DNA of 64,000 bases from CBDFHV01 sp965247705. Lineage in GTDB: Bacteria > Pseudomonadota > Alphaproteobacteria > Rhodospirillales > CAMCUA01. Below are positions 48,221-60,577 of this stretch, in pieces; the first letter of the stretch is position 1, and each line of letters begins with the position of its first letter. The DNA lies in the NCBI GenBank assembly GCA_965247705.1, contig CBDFHV010000032.1:1-64000 (forward strand), given 5' to 3'. The notes beneath the pieces are model-generated. The model was not told where the DNA came from, made no database searches, and was given only the letters and a program-made list of their open reading frames with translations. Position numbers and translations under genes: made by a program.

Positions 48221-49009
48221 ATGACCAAGATCCGCAATCTCGCCAAGGAACGCATGCAGAAGGGCGGCCTCGCCCTCGGCTTCAGCGTCCGCGTCAGTCG
48301 CACCGTCGACGTCGGCCTGGTCGCCGCCACCAGCGGGTTCGACTGGTTGTTTATCGACTGCGAGCACACGTCCCTGGACCTGGGTCTGGCTTGCGAGATT
48401 TCCACCGCCGCCCTCGGCCAGGGCGTGACCCCCATCGTGCGGGTGCCGGGAAAGGAACACCACCACGCGTCGAGGGTGCTCGATAACGGCGCCCAAGGCG
48501 TCGTCGTGCCCCACGTGGAGACGGCGGCCGAGGCCAAGCAGGTCGTGTCGAACTGCAAGTATCCGCCGGTCGGCCACCGTTCCATCGCCCGGGCGCTGCC
48601 CCAGGTCGGGTTCGCGAACATCCCGCTGCCCGAATTCGTCAAGACGATCAACGACTCCACCCTGGTGGTGGTGATGGTGGAAAGCCCCAAGGCGGTGCGC
48701 AACGCCGACGCCATCGCCGCCGTCAAGGGCGTCGACGTGGTCCTGGTCGGCGCCGGCGACTTCAGCCTCGAGGCCGGCATCCCCGGCCAGTTCGACCATC
48801 CCAAGGTGGAGAAAGCCTTCAAGACCGTGGCCGCCGCCTGCCGCAAGCACAAGAAGTTCGCCGGCCTGGGCGGCGTCTACGATCAAAAGCTGATGAAGCG
48901 ATACATCGACATTGGCTGTCAGTTCGTTCTCGCCGGCGGCGACATCTCCTTCGTCATGGCGGCGGCCGCCGCCCAGGCCAAGTTCCTGCGCAAAATCAAC
49001 AAGAAATAG
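48221..49009 (+). CDS. HpcH/HpaI family aldolase
   Basis: Class II pyruvate-type aldolase, 262 residues from MTKIRNLAKERMQKGGLALG. The family motif is GFDWLFIDCEHTSLDLG with metal and base residues; VVVPHVETAAEAKQVV and VMVESPKAV hold the metal-binding Glu region. AGGGGG lies upstream of ATG 48221; ATG 48215 is an alternative. The substrate (a 4-hydroxy-2-oxo acid or similar) cannot be read from sequence. It is transcribed alone and closed by a strong terminator. Confidence 0.85.
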   Translation: MTKIRNLAKERMQKGGLALGFSVRVSRTVDVGLVAATSGFDWLFIDCEHTSLDLGLACEISTAALGQGVTPIVRVPGKEHHHASRVLDNGAQGVVVPHVETAAEAKQVVSNCKYPPVGHRSIARALPQVGFANIPLPEFVKTINDSTLVVVMVESPKAVRNADAIAAVKGVDVVLVGAGDFSLEAGIPGQFDHPKVEKAFKTVAAACRKHKKFAGLGGVYDQKLMKRYIDIGCQFVLAGGDISFVMAAAAAQAKFLRKINKK

Positions 49010-49033
49010 GCCCCGGGAACCGTCGCCCCAATA

Positions 49034-49067
49034 CGGCCCGCGAGCGGCCTCGCGGGCCGTTTCGTTT
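49034..49067 (+). terminator. Rho-independent terminator after the aldolase gene
   Basis: Perfect 11-bp stem (CGGCCCGCGAG and its complement, 49034-49044 and 49049-49059) with a four-base loop, followed by TTTCGTTT. It ends 28 bases before alaS. Confidence 0.85.
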
Positions 49068-49094
49068 GATCCGCGGCGCCCCTATATTACGGCC

Positions 49095-51749
<2,655 letters not shown>

Positions 51750-51750
51750 G

Positions 51751-52983
51751 GTGAACACCCTGGCCAGGGCACTGGCGATCCTTGGCGGACTCAAGCGGAA
51801 CTGGCGCCGGCCCGAGGCCCTGCTGCTGCTGATGGGCCTGGTGATGCCGATCGCCTTCAGCACCTGGCTTGCGCTGCTCAACAACTTCGCCATCGAGCGG
51901 GCGGCCTTCACCGGGGTCGAGATCGGCATTCTCCAGAGCCTGCGGGAGGTGCCGGGGTTCCTCGCCTTTACCGTGGTGTTCGCGCTGTTGCTGGTGCGGG
52001 AGCAGACCCTGGGCCTGCTGTCTCTTTGCCTGCTTGGCCTGGGCGTGGCCATCACCGGGTATTTCCCGACGGTGGTTGGCCTCTACCTGACCACCGTGGC
52101 GATGTCCATCGGCTTCCACTACCACGAGGCGATTCGCCAATCCCTGGCGCTGCAGTGGCTGGACAAGGACAAGGCACCCGCCTTCTTCGGCAATATGATC
52201 GCCGTCGGCGCTTTTGCTTCCCTGATCACCTACGGGGCGATCTATCTCGGCCTCGACCTGGCCGGGATGGACATGACCTGGATCTATGCCATCGGCGGCG
52301 GGCTGGCGCTGGCCCTTGCCATATTCGGCTGGGTCGTCTTCCCCCGCTTTCCGCAGAAAGTGGAACAGCGCAAGCACCTGGTCCTGCGGCGGCGCTACTG
52401 GCTCTATTACGCCCTGATCTTCATGCAGGGCGCGCGGCGGCAGATTTTCGTCGTCTTCGCGGGCTTCCTGATGGTGGAGAAGTTCGGCTTCGATGCCGCC
52501 GCCATCTCGCTGATGTTCCTGTTCAACACCGGGGTGAACATTTTCCTCGCCCCCTTTGTCGGCCACCTGATCGCGCGCTGGGGCGAGAGGCGGGCGCTGA
52601 CCGTGGAATACGTCGGCCTGATCGCCGTCTTTTCCGCCTACGCCTTCGTCGAGCTGGCCTGGATCGGGGTCGCCCTCTACATCCTCGACCACGCCTTCTT
52701 CGCCATCAACATCGCCATCCGCACCTATTTCCAGAAGATCGCCGACCCGGCGGACATCGCCTCGACCACCGGCGTCAGCTTCACCATCAACCACATCGCG
52801 GCGGTGGTGCTGCCGGTGGCCTACGGCTTCGTGTGGCTGGTGTCGCCGGCGGCGGTGTTCCTGACCGGCGCCGCGTTGGCGGTGTTGTCGCTGGTGCTGT
52901 CGCGGCTGATCCCCGACGACCCCCGGCCAGGCAACGAATCCCTGATCTTCCGACCGCCGCCGCTGATCAGTCCGGCAACCTAA
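51751..52983 (+). CDS. MFS transporter
   Basis: 410 residues with about 12 membrane helices, from GTG 51751 one base after the alaS stop. A charged cytosolic loop (RFPQKVEQRKHLVLRRRYWL) divides the two halves. A C-terminal-half motif is FLAPFVGHLIARWGERRALT. I cannot name a substrate. The tight spacing suggests readthrough from alaS, but a functional link is not evident. Confidence 0.8.
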   Translation: MNTLARALAILGGLKRNWRRPEALLLLMGLVMPIAFSTWLALLNNFAIERAAFTGVEIGILQSLREVPGFLAFTVVFALLLVREQTLGLLSLCLLGLGVAITGYFPTVVGLYLTTVAMSIGFHYHEAIRQSLALQWLDKDKAPAFFGNMIAVGAFASLITYGAIYLGLDLAGMDMTWIYAIGGGLALALAIFGWVVFPRFPQKVEQRKHLVLRRRYWLYYALIFMQGARRQIFVVFAGFLMVEKFGFDAAAISLMFLFNTGVNIFLAPFVGHLIARWGERRALTVEYVGLIAVFSAYAFVELAWIGVALYILDHAFFAINIAIRTYFQKIADPADIASTTGVSFTINHIAAVVLPVAYGFVWLVSPAAVFLTGAALAVLSLVLSRLIPDDPRPGNESLIFRPPPLISPAT

Positions 52984-53004
52984 GGGGCCGGGGGTGGTGC
53001 CGCC

Positions 53005-53559
53005 CTATTTCTTATCCGCGGCGACGGTCGCCTTGAGGATGCGGTCCGGGTTGTCGACCACGCCGTTGCGCTGCTCGTCGCCTTTCTTGATGCGATCGAC
53101 GTGTTCCATGCCGTCGGTCACCTGTCCCCAGACCGTGTACTTGCCGTCCAGCCACTGGGAGCGCTCCAAGACGATGAAGAACTGGGAATCGGCGCTGTCC
53201 GGATCGGACGAACGGGCCATGCTGACGGTGCCCCGGACGTGGGGTTCGCGGGAAAACTCGGCCGGAAGGTTGACCCCGGAACCACCGGTGCCATCGCCCC
53301 GCGGATCTCCGCCCTGGGCCATGAAGCCGGGGATCACCCGATGGAACGTCAGGCCGTCGTAAAAGCCCTGGCGCACCAGCTCCTTGATGCGCGCCACGTG
53401 TCGCGGCGCCAGGTCGGGACGCAACTCGATCACGACCGTGCCGGATTTCAGTTGAAGGTTCATGGTGTTCTCCGGATCCGCGGCCCTTGCTGGCGAAGCG
53501 CCAAGCGCCATGGCGACGGCGACGGCGGCGATGGTCATGGTGGTGATGGTTCTGATCAT
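53005..53559 (-). CDS. Periplasmic cyclophilin-type peptidyl-prolyl isomerase
   Basis: 184 residues. The signal peptide (TIAAVAVAMALGASPARA) is followed by a cyclophilin domain: FYDGLTFHRVIPGFMAQGGD, GTVSMARSSDPDSADSQFFI and the Trp region LDGKYTVWGQVTDGM. It assists folding of exported proteins. It converges on the MFS gene and is not adjacent to any obvious client. Confidence 0.92.
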   Translation of the reverse strand: MIRTITTMTIAAVAVAMALGASPARAADPENTMNLQLKSGTVVIELRPDLAPRHVARIKELVRQGFYDGLTFHRVIPGFMAQGGDPRGDGTGGSGVNLPAEFSREPHVRGTVSMARSSDPDSADSQFFIVLERSQWLDGKYTVWGQVTDGMEHVDRIKKGDEQRNGVVDNPDRILKATVAADKK

Positions 53560-53600
53560 GGATTCCCCTTGATGGCGTGCCGCGCCCGGCGGCGCGGCCG

Positions 53601-53993
53601 TCAGTCGAACAGTTTGTCGATATCGGCTTGGCTGATCCCCTGGTCCTTCAACGCGGGGCCCTGTAGCAATTTTTCGTCCTCGGTCTTGTCATTGACCGCG
53701 GCCACCTCCTCCTGGTCGATGGTGGCCTTGCCCCAGACCTCAATGATGGCGCTTACCCTGTCTTCCACATAGGTAACCGACTTGACCAGCTTGTTTATCC
53801 GTTGTCCGGTGATGTCCTGGAAGGAGCAAGCCTCGAACACCGCCATGTGGTTCTGATTGATCTGGTCGAGGAGGGCCAACTGCGCCGGGTCGTTCAAACC
53901 TTGGCGCAGGTCCTCCAGCAGCGGCTCGCTTCGTTCCATGGCTCCCATGATGCTATTGGAGGCCTGTTCGGTCGCCTGGACGATGGCTTCCAT
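53601..53993 (-). CDS. Short CheZ-like phosphatase
   Basis: 130 residues. It keeps the CheZ active region FEACSFQDITGQRINKLVKS and the CheY-binding tail GISQADIDKLFD, but lacks the long N-terminal helices of the CheZ at 28305. It may serve a second CheY. It is one of the few chemotaxis genes away from the flagellar blocks, and its frame is intact. Confidence 0.78.
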   Translation of the reverse strand: MEAIVQATEQASNSIMGAMERSEPLLEDLRQGLNDPAQLALLDQINQNHMAVFEACSFQDITGQRINKLVKSVTYVEDRVSAIIEVWGKATIDQEEVAAVNDKTEDEKLLQGPALKDQGISQADIDKLFD

Positions 53994-54087
53994 AGCCTTT
54001 CTCCCGGATTACGGGCTCGCCCGAACCGTCCCCTTGCGACGCTCCATAGCACGCGGAGTGGGCGGAAATCCACCGAGGTGGGACCGT

Positions 54088-55116
54088 TCAACGATCCCGG
54101 AACAGCGCCAGAACCTCGCGGGCGGCCCGGTGCGGCGCCATGGTGCCGGCGGCGAGGCGGGTTTCCAAGGCGCCGATGGCGGCGTCCACCCGCGGATCAT
54201 CCCGAAGGTCGTCCAACAGGGACTCCGTGACGTCGTTCCATAACCAGGCCCGCGCCTGATCCGTCCGCTTGCCGGCGATGCCACCCGCGGCCTTGAGGCT
54301 GTCGACGAAGCGGCCCATGGCATCCCACACCGCGTCGGTTCCTTCGCCGTTCAGCGCCGAGCAGGTCAGCACCGGCGGCATCCACGATGAGGGCCCCGGC
54401 GGCAACAGGTGCAACGCTGCCTGATAATCGCGCTGGACCCGCAAGGCGTCGTCGCGAAGCGCACCGTCGGCCTTGTTGACGACCAGCAGTTCGGCCATCT
54501 CGACGATTCCCCGCTTCAGCCCTTGCAGTTGGTCGCCGCCGCCGGGCGCGAGCAGGAGCAGGAAGATGTCCACCATGTCGGCCACCGCCGTATCCGCCTG
54601 GCCGACCCCCACCGTCTCGACGAGGACCCGATCGAAACCCGCGGCCTCGCACAACAGTATCGCGTCGCGGGTCCGGCGGGCGACGCCGCCCCGCGCGGCG
54701 CCGGACGGCGAGGGACGGATGAAGGCCTCGGGGCGCGCCGCCAAGTTGGTCATCCGGGTCTTGTCGCCCAACAGGGAGCCGCCGCCCCGGGGGCTGGTCG
54801 GGTCGACGGCAAGCACGGCGACCCGGTGTCCCCGCGCGATGGCATGGAGGCCCAGGGCTTCCACGAAGGTGGACTTGCCGACGCCGGGCATGCCGGAGAC
54901 GCCGATCCGCAACGACGTTTCGGCGATGGGCAGCAGGCATTCCAGCAACGCCTCGGCCGCCGCCCGGTGGTCGGCGCGGCGGGATTCGGCCAGGGTAATC
55001 GCCCGCGCCAGCGCCCCGCGGTCGCCGCCCTGGATCGCCGGCAGCAAATCGGTCCCCGCAGTCAGGCAAAGGCTCGGCCGGGAAAGTCTCGGCCGGCGCC
55101 GGGCGCGGTCCTTCAA
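54088..55116 (-). CDS. meaB: MeaB-type GTPase for methylmalonyl-CoA mutase
   Basis: G-protein chaperone that protects and reloads B12-dependent mutases, about 342 residues. Walker A is GVSGMPGVGKSTFVEAL, then AVDPTSPRGGGSLLGDKTRM, VETVGVGQADTAVADMVDIF and NKADG. The open frame begins at TTG 55116, overlapping the stop of the 101-residue gene (TTGA); the true start may be slightly downstream. No mutase gene is in the window. Confidence 0.9.
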   Translation of the reverse strand: MKDRARRRPRLSRPSLCLTAGTDLLPAIQGGDRGALARAITLAESRRADHRAAAEALLECLLPIAETSLRIGVSGMPGVGKSTFVEALGLHAIARGHRVAVLAVDPTSPRGGGSLLGDKTRMTNLAARPEAFIRPSPSGAARGGVARRTRDAILLCEAAGFDRVLVETVGVGQADTAVADMVDIFLLLLAPGGGDQLQGLKRGIVEMAELLVVNKADGALRDDALRVQRDYQAALHLLPPGPSSWMPPVLTCSALNGEGTDAVWDAMGRFVDSLKAAGGIAGKRTDQARAWLWNDVTESLLDDLRDDPRVDAAIGALETRLAAGTMAPHRAAREVLALFRDR

Positions 55117-55418
55117 GGGCCCCCCTTCTCCGGCCCTCGATCGGCCATCAAGGCGCGCACGGCCGTCACATAGAGCTTTTTCCGGTCGTCGTCCGACAGG
55201 TCGGCCAGGATCTTCGACTTGAACCGACGCACCACCAGGGCATTGCGGATCAGATCCCGCCGCTCGTCGGTCATCGCACGGGCCTCGGGTTCCGCGGCGA
55301 CGTCGTTCGCCACCTTGGGTGGCGCCGCCGCCTTTTTATCTTTCGTCTTTTTGAGGGACTCGCGGGCCTGCTTGTCCATCACGATCGATAGCAGCGCCTT
55401 CGAGATCAGCTTGCGCAC
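55113..55418 (-). CDS. Small conserved-looking protein upstream of meaB
   Basis: 101 residues, Lys/Ala/Asp-rich and helical, MRKLISKALLSIVMDKQARE to ILADLSDDDRKKLYVTAVRA. I do not recognise a named family. Its stop overlaps the meaB start, so it is co-translated with meaB. Confidence 0.6.
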   Translation of the reverse strand: MRKLISKALLSIVMDKQARESLKKTKDKKAAAPPKVANDVAAEPEARAMTDERRDLIRNALVVRRFKSKILADLSDDDRKKLYVTAVRALMADRGPEKGGP

Positions 55419-55529
55419 GCGGGGCCTCCGTCCGGTTCGGCGATGATCCTAAACGGCGCCGTCGCCGGGGGGCAAATGTGCGGGCCGGCCGCTGAACATC
55501 CCGTTAATATGAAGCCCGGAGGGGGAAAC

Positions 55530-56792
55530 ATGGTTGAAGACCTTCTGCACCGGCTTTTCGTCGCCGCCTTCGACGCCGCGCGGCCGGAACGCTGCGTCGC
55601 GGCCCACCTGCCGCCGCCACCCCGGGGCCGGACCATCGTGGTGGGTGCCGGCAAGGCCGCCGCCGCCATGGCGCGGGCGGCGGAGGCGGCATGGGACGGG
55701 GACTTGACCGGCCTGGTGGTGACCCGCCATGGCCACGCCGTTCCGTGCCGATCCATTGAAGTGGTGGAGGCCGGCCATCCGGTGCCCGACGCCGCCGGCG
55801 AGAGCGCGGCGCGGCGGATCCTTCGGATGGTCGGCGGGTTGGGGCCTGACGATCTGGTCCTGTGTTTGATTTCCGGCGGCGGGTCGGCCCTGCTTTCCTT
55901 GCCGGCGCCGGGCCTGACCCTGGCCCACAAGCAGGCGGTGAACCAGGTCTTGCTGCGCTCCGGCGCCAACATCGCCGAGATGAACTGCGTGCGAAAGCAC
56001 CTGTCGGCGATCAAGGGTGGGCGCCTGGCGGCGGCGGCGTATCCGGCGCGCACGGTGACCCTGGCCATCTCGGACGTGCCCGGCGACGATCTTGCCGTGA
56101 TCGCGTCGGGCCCCACGGTGCCCGATCCCACCACTTTCGCCGATGCGCGGGCGGTGCTGGCGAAATACGGCATCGCACCACCGCCGCTGGTCGCGCGCCA
56201 TCTGGCCGAGGCCGGCGAAGAAACCCCCAAGCCGGGCGATCCCCGGCTGGCAAGAGCCGAGTCCCGGCTGGTGGCCACGCCCCAGCAATCCCTGGAGGCG
56301 GCGGCCCGGGTGGCGACGGCGGCGGGCTTTGCGCCGCTGATCCTGGGCGACAGCATCGAAGGCGAAGCCCGCCATGTGGCCCAGGTCATGGCCGGCATCG
56401 CGCGCCAGGTGGCAATGCATGGACAGCCGGTCCCCCCGCCCGCGGTCCTCCTGTCGGGCGGCGAGACCGTGGTCACCGTGCGCGGCCAGGGCCGGGGCGG
56501 CCGCAACGGGGAGTTTCAGTTGGCCCTGGCCGTGGCCCTGGAGGGCCGGCCGGGCATCTGGTCCATCGCCTGCGATACCGACGGCATCGACGGCACGGAG
56601 GACAACGCGGGTTGTATCGTCAGGCCGGACACCTTCGCCCGGGCCGAGGCGGCGGGCCTCGACCTGCCGGCGCGGTTGGCCGATAACGACGGATACGGCG
56701 CCTTCGCCGCCCTCGGCGACCTGGTGATTACCGGGCCCACCCATACCAACGTCAACGATTTCCGGGCGATCCTCATCGAATCGACGGCGTAG
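55530..56792 (+). CDS. gckA: Glycerate 2-kinase, MOFRL family
   Basis: 420 residues from ATG 55530, preceded by GGAGGGGG. The N-terminal DUF4147 domain has TIVVGAGKAAAAMARAAEAA and LVLCLISGGGSALLSLPAPG. The C-terminal MOFRL domain has LLSGGETVVTVRGQGRGGRN and IACDTDGIDGTEDNAGCIV. Produces 2-phosphoglycerate from glycerate. The next gene is pyruvate kinase, which fits flow from glycerate to pyruvate. Earlier ATGs at 55443 and 55509 are less likely. Confidence 0.88.
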   Translation: MVEDLLHRLFVAAFDAARPERCVAAHLPPPPRGRTIVVGAGKAAAAMARAAEAAWDGDLTGLVVTRHGHAVPCRSIEVVEAGHPVPDAAGESAARRILRMVGGLGPDDLVLCLISGGGSALLSLPAPGLTLAHKQAVNQVLLRSGANIAEMNCVRKHLSAIKGGRLAAAAYPARTVTLAISDVPGDDLAVIASGPTVPDPTTFADARAVLAKYGIAPPPLVARHLAEAGEETPKPGDPRLARAESRLVATPQQSLEAAARVATAAGFAPLILGDSIEGEARHVAQVMAGIARQVAMHGQPVPPPAVLLSGGETVVTVRGQGRGGRNGEFQLALAVALEGRPGIWSIACDTDGIDGTEDNAGCIVRPDTFARAEAAGLDLPARLADNDGYGAFAALGDLVITGPTHTNVNDFRAILIESTA

Positions 56793-56845
56793 GAGATGTG
56801 GGAAATAGGTTGGCGCCCCGATGAGGCCATACCTATGCTCGTGTC

Positions 56846-58264
56846 ATGAGGCGGGAACGCAGCAGCCGAATTGTCGCCACCCTGGGGCCGAGTAGCGCCA
56901 CGGAGGCGCGAATCGACGAACTCATCAATGCGGGCGTCGACGTGTTCCGCCTCAACTTCAGCCACGGCACCCCGGACGACCACAGGGCCCGCCTGAAAAC
57001 CATCCGCAAGCTGGAGAAACGCCACAACCGCCCCATCACCGTGATGGCCGACCTGCAGGGGCCAAAGCTTCGGGTGGGCCGCTTCGCCAGCGACAAGGTG
57101 ACGTTAAAGCCGGGTCAGGCATTTCGCCTCGACCTCGACGACAAGATCGGCGACCAGACGCGGGCGCCGTTGCCCCATCCGGAAATCTTCGCCGCGCTGA
57201 GCCCTGGTGACGACCTGCTGCTCGACGACGGCAAACTGCGCTTGAAGGTCAAGAAATGCGACGCCTCCTCGGCTGACACGGAAGTCGTTTTCGGGGGCGA
57301 GCTTTCCAACCACAAGGGTGTCAACGTTCCCAGCGCCGTGCTCGACATGTCGGCGCTGACGCCCAAGGATCGCCACGATCTGGACTTCGCCATCGACATG
57401 GGCGTCGACTACGTGGCCCTGTCCTTCGTCCAACGGCCCGATGACGTGGCCGAGGCGCGCAAGCTTATCGCCCACCGTGCCGGCGTGCTGGTCAAGCTGG
57501 AGAAGCCGTCCGCCATCGAACACCTGTACGACATCATCGATCATTCCGATGCCCTCATGGTGGCCCGCGGCGACCTGGGCGTGGAGTTGCCGCCCGAGGA
57601 CGTGCCCGGCATTCAGAAGCGCATCATCCGCGCCTGCCGGCATGCGGGCAAGCCGGTGATCGTGGCTACCCAGATGCTGGATTCCATGGTCAACGCGCCG
57701 ACGCCCACCCGCGCCGAAGCCTCCGACGTGGCGACCGCGGTCTACGACGGGGCGGATGCGGTGATGCTGTCGGCGGAAACCGCGTCCGGCGACTACCCGG
57801 TGGAATCGGTGGCGATGATGGACCGCATTGTCCGCCGGGTGGAGCGGGACCCCCTTTACCGACGCATCCTGGAGGCGGAGTACTACGCGCCCGAGCAGAC
57901 GGCCGCCGACGCCATTACCCGCGCCGCCCGCCAGGTGGCGGAGACCATCTCGGCCGCCGCCATCGTCACCTACACCTCCACCGGCTCGACCACGCTCCGG
58001 GCCGCCCGCGAGCGGCCCAACGTGCCCATCCTGGCCCTCACCCCCAGCGCCGAGACGGCACGGCGCCTGACCCTGGTGTGGGGTGTGCACGCGGTGGTGT
58101 CCGAAGATATCCACGACAGCTTCGACGACATGGTGGACCGTTCCCTGCATCTGGCGGTCAGCGAGGGCATGGCCGTGCCGGGCCAGCGCATCGTCATCAC
58201 CGCCGGCGTCCCCTTCGGCACCCCCGGCGCCACCAACATCCTGCGCATCGCCTGGGCGGAGTAG
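56846..58264 (+). CDS. pyk: Pyruvate kinase
   Basis: 472 residues. SSRIVATLGPSSATEARIDE is at the start, VFRLNFSHGTPDDHRARL and MADLQGPKLRVGRF follow, then VKLEKPSAIEHLYDIIDHSD, VARGDLGVELPPEDVPGIQK and the signature region VATQMLDSMVNAPTPTRAEA with DGADAVMLSAETASGDYPVE. It converts phosphoenolpyruvate to pyruvate with ATP formation. Last core gene before the accessory region. Confidence 0.96.
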   Translation: MRRERSSRIVATLGPSSATEARIDELINAGVDVFRLNFSHGTPDDHRARLKTIRKLEKRHNRPITVMADLQGPKLRVGRFASDKVTLKPGQAFRLDLDDKIGDQTRAPLPHPEIFAALSPGDDLLLDDGKLRLKVKKCDASSADTEVVFGGELSNHKGVNVPSAVLDMSALTPKDRHDLDFAIDMGVDYVALSFVQRPDDVAEARKLIAHRAGVLVKLEKPSAIEHLYDIIDHSDALMVARGDLGVELPPEDVPGIQKRIIRACRHAGKPVIVATQMLDSMVNAPTPTRAEASDVATAVYDGADAVMLSAETASGDYPVESVAMMDRIVRRVERDPLYRRILEAEYYAPEQTAADAITRAARQVAETISAAAIVTYTSTGSTTLRAARERPNVPILALTPSAETARRLTLVWGVHAVVSEDIHDSFDDMVDRSLHLAVSEGMAVPGQRIVITAGVPFGTPGATNILRIAWAE

Positions 58265-58286
58265 GGGACCCCACCACTATTGATTC

Positions 58287-58303
58287 GCCCGGAAATTCCG
58301 GGC
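58287..58303 (+). terminator. Possible pyk terminator hairpin
   Basis: GCCCGGAAATTCCGGGC is a perfect 8-bp stem 22 bases after the pyk stop. No T-tract follows, so it may be only an RNA-stabilising hairpin. Confidence 0.35.
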
Positions 58304-58678
58304 ACGCCCTTCTGACTGCTGCCCACCCAAGCGACTCCCCACGGAGGCGGGGGTCCACAGGGCGTCCAAAACCTGCCAGCATCCCGGCGAGAATCAACCG
58401 TGCCTGTCCGGTCAAGACAGACATCCACCCACCACATATAGGGCAAACGACGCGCCATGCCGATACCGCCCAATCGGCCGTTCATGACCCAAACCGGTCT
58501 TCACGACGGATTGTGAGGCATAGGCCGCTGTCGACCCGAAACGGACCCACCCATGAACTTCCCTGAAGCAGCCATTCGACTTGCTTCGTCGCAGCTTGGA
58601 GGTATTCAACGCTGACAGCTTGCGAACGCACTCGCATGCTGCTTGATATACTGCGTTGAAACGAAGGAGTACATAACC
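58304..58678. other. Non-coding boundary between core and accessory DNA
   Basis: About 375 bases in which I see no gene. Base composition shifts toward A+T toward the right end, and a TGATATACTG stretch close to 58645 could be part of a promoter for the following gene. It probably holds the junction with transferred DNA, but I see no attachment-site repeat. Confidence 0.4.
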
Positions 58679-59440
58679 ATGCGGCAAGCGCTTGACGTTC
58701 TATGGTTGATGTTGCTGTCATCTTGCTCCGTTCTGGGTGACAAACCTCATGTCGAAGCTGTTTCAGATTCAAGCGCTAAAAGCCTCGTATTTGATCCAAA
58801 ACTCTCGGACATGCTGCAAAAGGCGTTAGAGGAGGCCGCCCGAGTTCAGGGGGCGGACAGTGTTTCAGCTAGCCTATATTTTAGTGACCAGTGTCATTGG
58901 GAAGGCACAACTGGCGTAACCAAGCAGGCCGTGCCGGCGGCCGAGATCCCAACATTCCAGTCGAGCCAGATATGCTTTTCGGCTTCGGCAGCATTACTAA
59001 AACGTTTATCGCGGCAATCGTTTTACAACTTTCTGAAGAGAACAAGTTGGGATTGGAGGACACGCTACGCAAATGGTTACAAAAGTATCCCAATATCGAC
59101 GCGAACCTTACTGTTAGCCACCTTCTCAACCATTCCAGTGGTCTTGGTAACTTTACAGATGGCGAACACTTCTGGTCCGACGTCGAAACGGATCTTGATC
59201 GGGTGTGGTTGCCGGAAGAATTACTGCGATACGTAGGTTTACCGGACTCACCTGCCGATATTCCGCATTACTCAAATACAAATTACATACTGTTAGGAAT
59301 GATTATTGAAGCGGCTACAGGTAATCCGGTAGAGCAGGAACTCGAGAACAGAATTATTGGGCCGCTCCATTTAGATAGTACGTACCTTCCAAAAGACGAC
59401 TTTGACTCACAGCAGTGGGCTAACAACACAGCTCTCTCTA
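58679..59440 (+). pseudogene. Serine hydrolase (beta-lactamase class C-like), frameshifted and truncated
   Basis: A lipoprotein-like start (MRQALDVLWLMLLSSCSVLG, Cys in LSSC) with a good ribosome site (GAAGGAG) leads to LYFSDQCHWEGTTGV. The frame then changes at about 58920-58960, and the rest reads VEPDMLFGFGSITKTFIAAI, with the catalytic SITK, and later HYSNTNYILLGMII, with the YxN motif. It is cut at 59440 by the IS630-family element; the missing 3' part does not reappear beyond it. Base composition is clearly lower in G+C than neighbouring genes, pointing to transfer. Both lesions make it non-functional. Confidence 0.75.
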
Positions 59441-60574
59441 GTGTTCCGCTCGAAACAAATGATTCCCATCGGGCAGGTGTGATGCGATTCTGGGTTCATG
59501 GGGAAGAAAGTGAGGATCCAGCTGGCGCCTGGGGATCAGGACAGGCTGGAGGCGTTGATCGCCAATGGCAACACGCCGCAGAAGCATGTCCGACGGGCTC
59601 GGATTGTACGGCTGGCCGGCGACGGCGTTGGCACCGATGAGATCCAGCGCCGCTTGGGCGTGAGCAAACCGACCATCCGACGCTGGCGGACGCGCTATGT
59701 GGAGGCCGGCGTGGACGGTTTGTGCCGCGATAAGACGCGCCCGCCGGGCAAGGCACCGCTTGCGGCGGATGTGGTCATGCGGGTGATCGAGAAGACCAAG
59801 ACGGAAACGCCGCCGGACGCGACCCACTGGAGCCTGCGAACGATGGCCAAGGCGGTGGGCATCGCGCCGTCGAGCGTTCAGGCGATCTGGAAGGCACATG
59901 AGCTGAAACCGCATCTGGTGGCGACTTTCAAGCTGTCCAATGATCCGCGGTTTGCCGAGAAAGTCGAGGACGTGGTCGGGCTGTATGTCAACCCGCCGGA
60001 GCACGCCATCGTCCTGTCGGTGGACGAGAAGTCCCAGATCCAGGCACTCGACCGCACCCAGCCGGGCCTGCCGATGAAGAAGGGCCGGGCCGGCACCATG
60101 ACCCACGACTATAAGCGCCACGGCACCACCACCCTGTTCGCGGCGCTCGACGTGCTCGACGGCACGGTCATCGGCCAATGCATGCAGAAGCATCGCCATC
60201 AGGAGTTCATCCGCTTCTTGAACAAGATCAACCGCGCGACGTCGAAGCACCTGGCTCTCCACCTGATCGTCGACAACTACGCCGCCCACAAGACGCCGGA
60301 GGTCAAGCGCTGGCTGAAACGCCATCCCCGGTTCCACCTGCATTTCACGCCGACCTCGGCGTCGTGGCTCAACTTGGTCGAACGCTTCTTTGCCGAGATC
60401 ACCCGAAAGCGCATCCGTCGCGGCGTGTTTCACTCCATCGTCGAATTGCAAATGGCCATCAACGACTACCTCGACCAGCACAACGCCGACCCCAAGCCTT
60501 TCGCCTGGACGGCTTCCGCCAGTTCCATCATCGATAAGGTCAACCGAGGGAAACAAGCGTTGGAATCGCTACAC
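59441..60574 (+). mobile_element. IS630-family insertion sequence
   Basis: 1134-bp element in a CTAG context with TA on each side (59439-59440 and 60575-60576), as expected for the family. Inward-reading ends are GTGTTCCGCTCGAAAC (left) and GTGTAGCGATTCCAAC (right). A 93-bp MITE begins immediately after the right TA. The flanking genes differ on the two sides, so a deletion or rearrangement accompanied or followed insertion. Confidence 0.85.
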
Positions 60575-60577
60575 TAG
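59498..60577 (+). CDS. IS630-family transposase
   Basis: 359 residues. The helix-turn-helix N-terminus (DEIQRRLGVSKPTIRRWRTR) is followed by the DDE domain: Asp in AIVLSVDEKSQIQALDRTQ, Asp in LHLIVDNYAAHKTPEVKRWL, Glu in ASWLNLVERFFAEITRKRIR. Coding runs to the last base of the element, and the stop TAG is made by the duplicated TA plus the next G. The frame is complete. Confidence 0.93.
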   Translation: MGKKVRIQLAPGDQDRLEALIANGNTPQKHVRRARIVRLAGDGVGTDEIQRRLGVSKPTIRRWRTRYVEAGVDGLCRDKTRPPGKAPLAADVVMRVIEKTKTETPPDATHWSLRTMAKAVGIAPSSVQAIWKAHELKPHLVATFKLSNDPRFAEKVEDVVGLYVNPPEHAIVLSVDEKSQIQALDRTQPGLPMKKGRAGTMTHDYKRHGTTTLFAALDVLDGTVIGQCMQKHRHQEFIRFLNKINRATSKHLALHLIVDNYAAHKTPEVKRWLKRHPRFHLHFTPTSASWLNLVERFFAEITRKRIRRGVFHSIVELQMAINDYLDQHNADPKPFAWTASASSIIDKVNRGKQALESLH

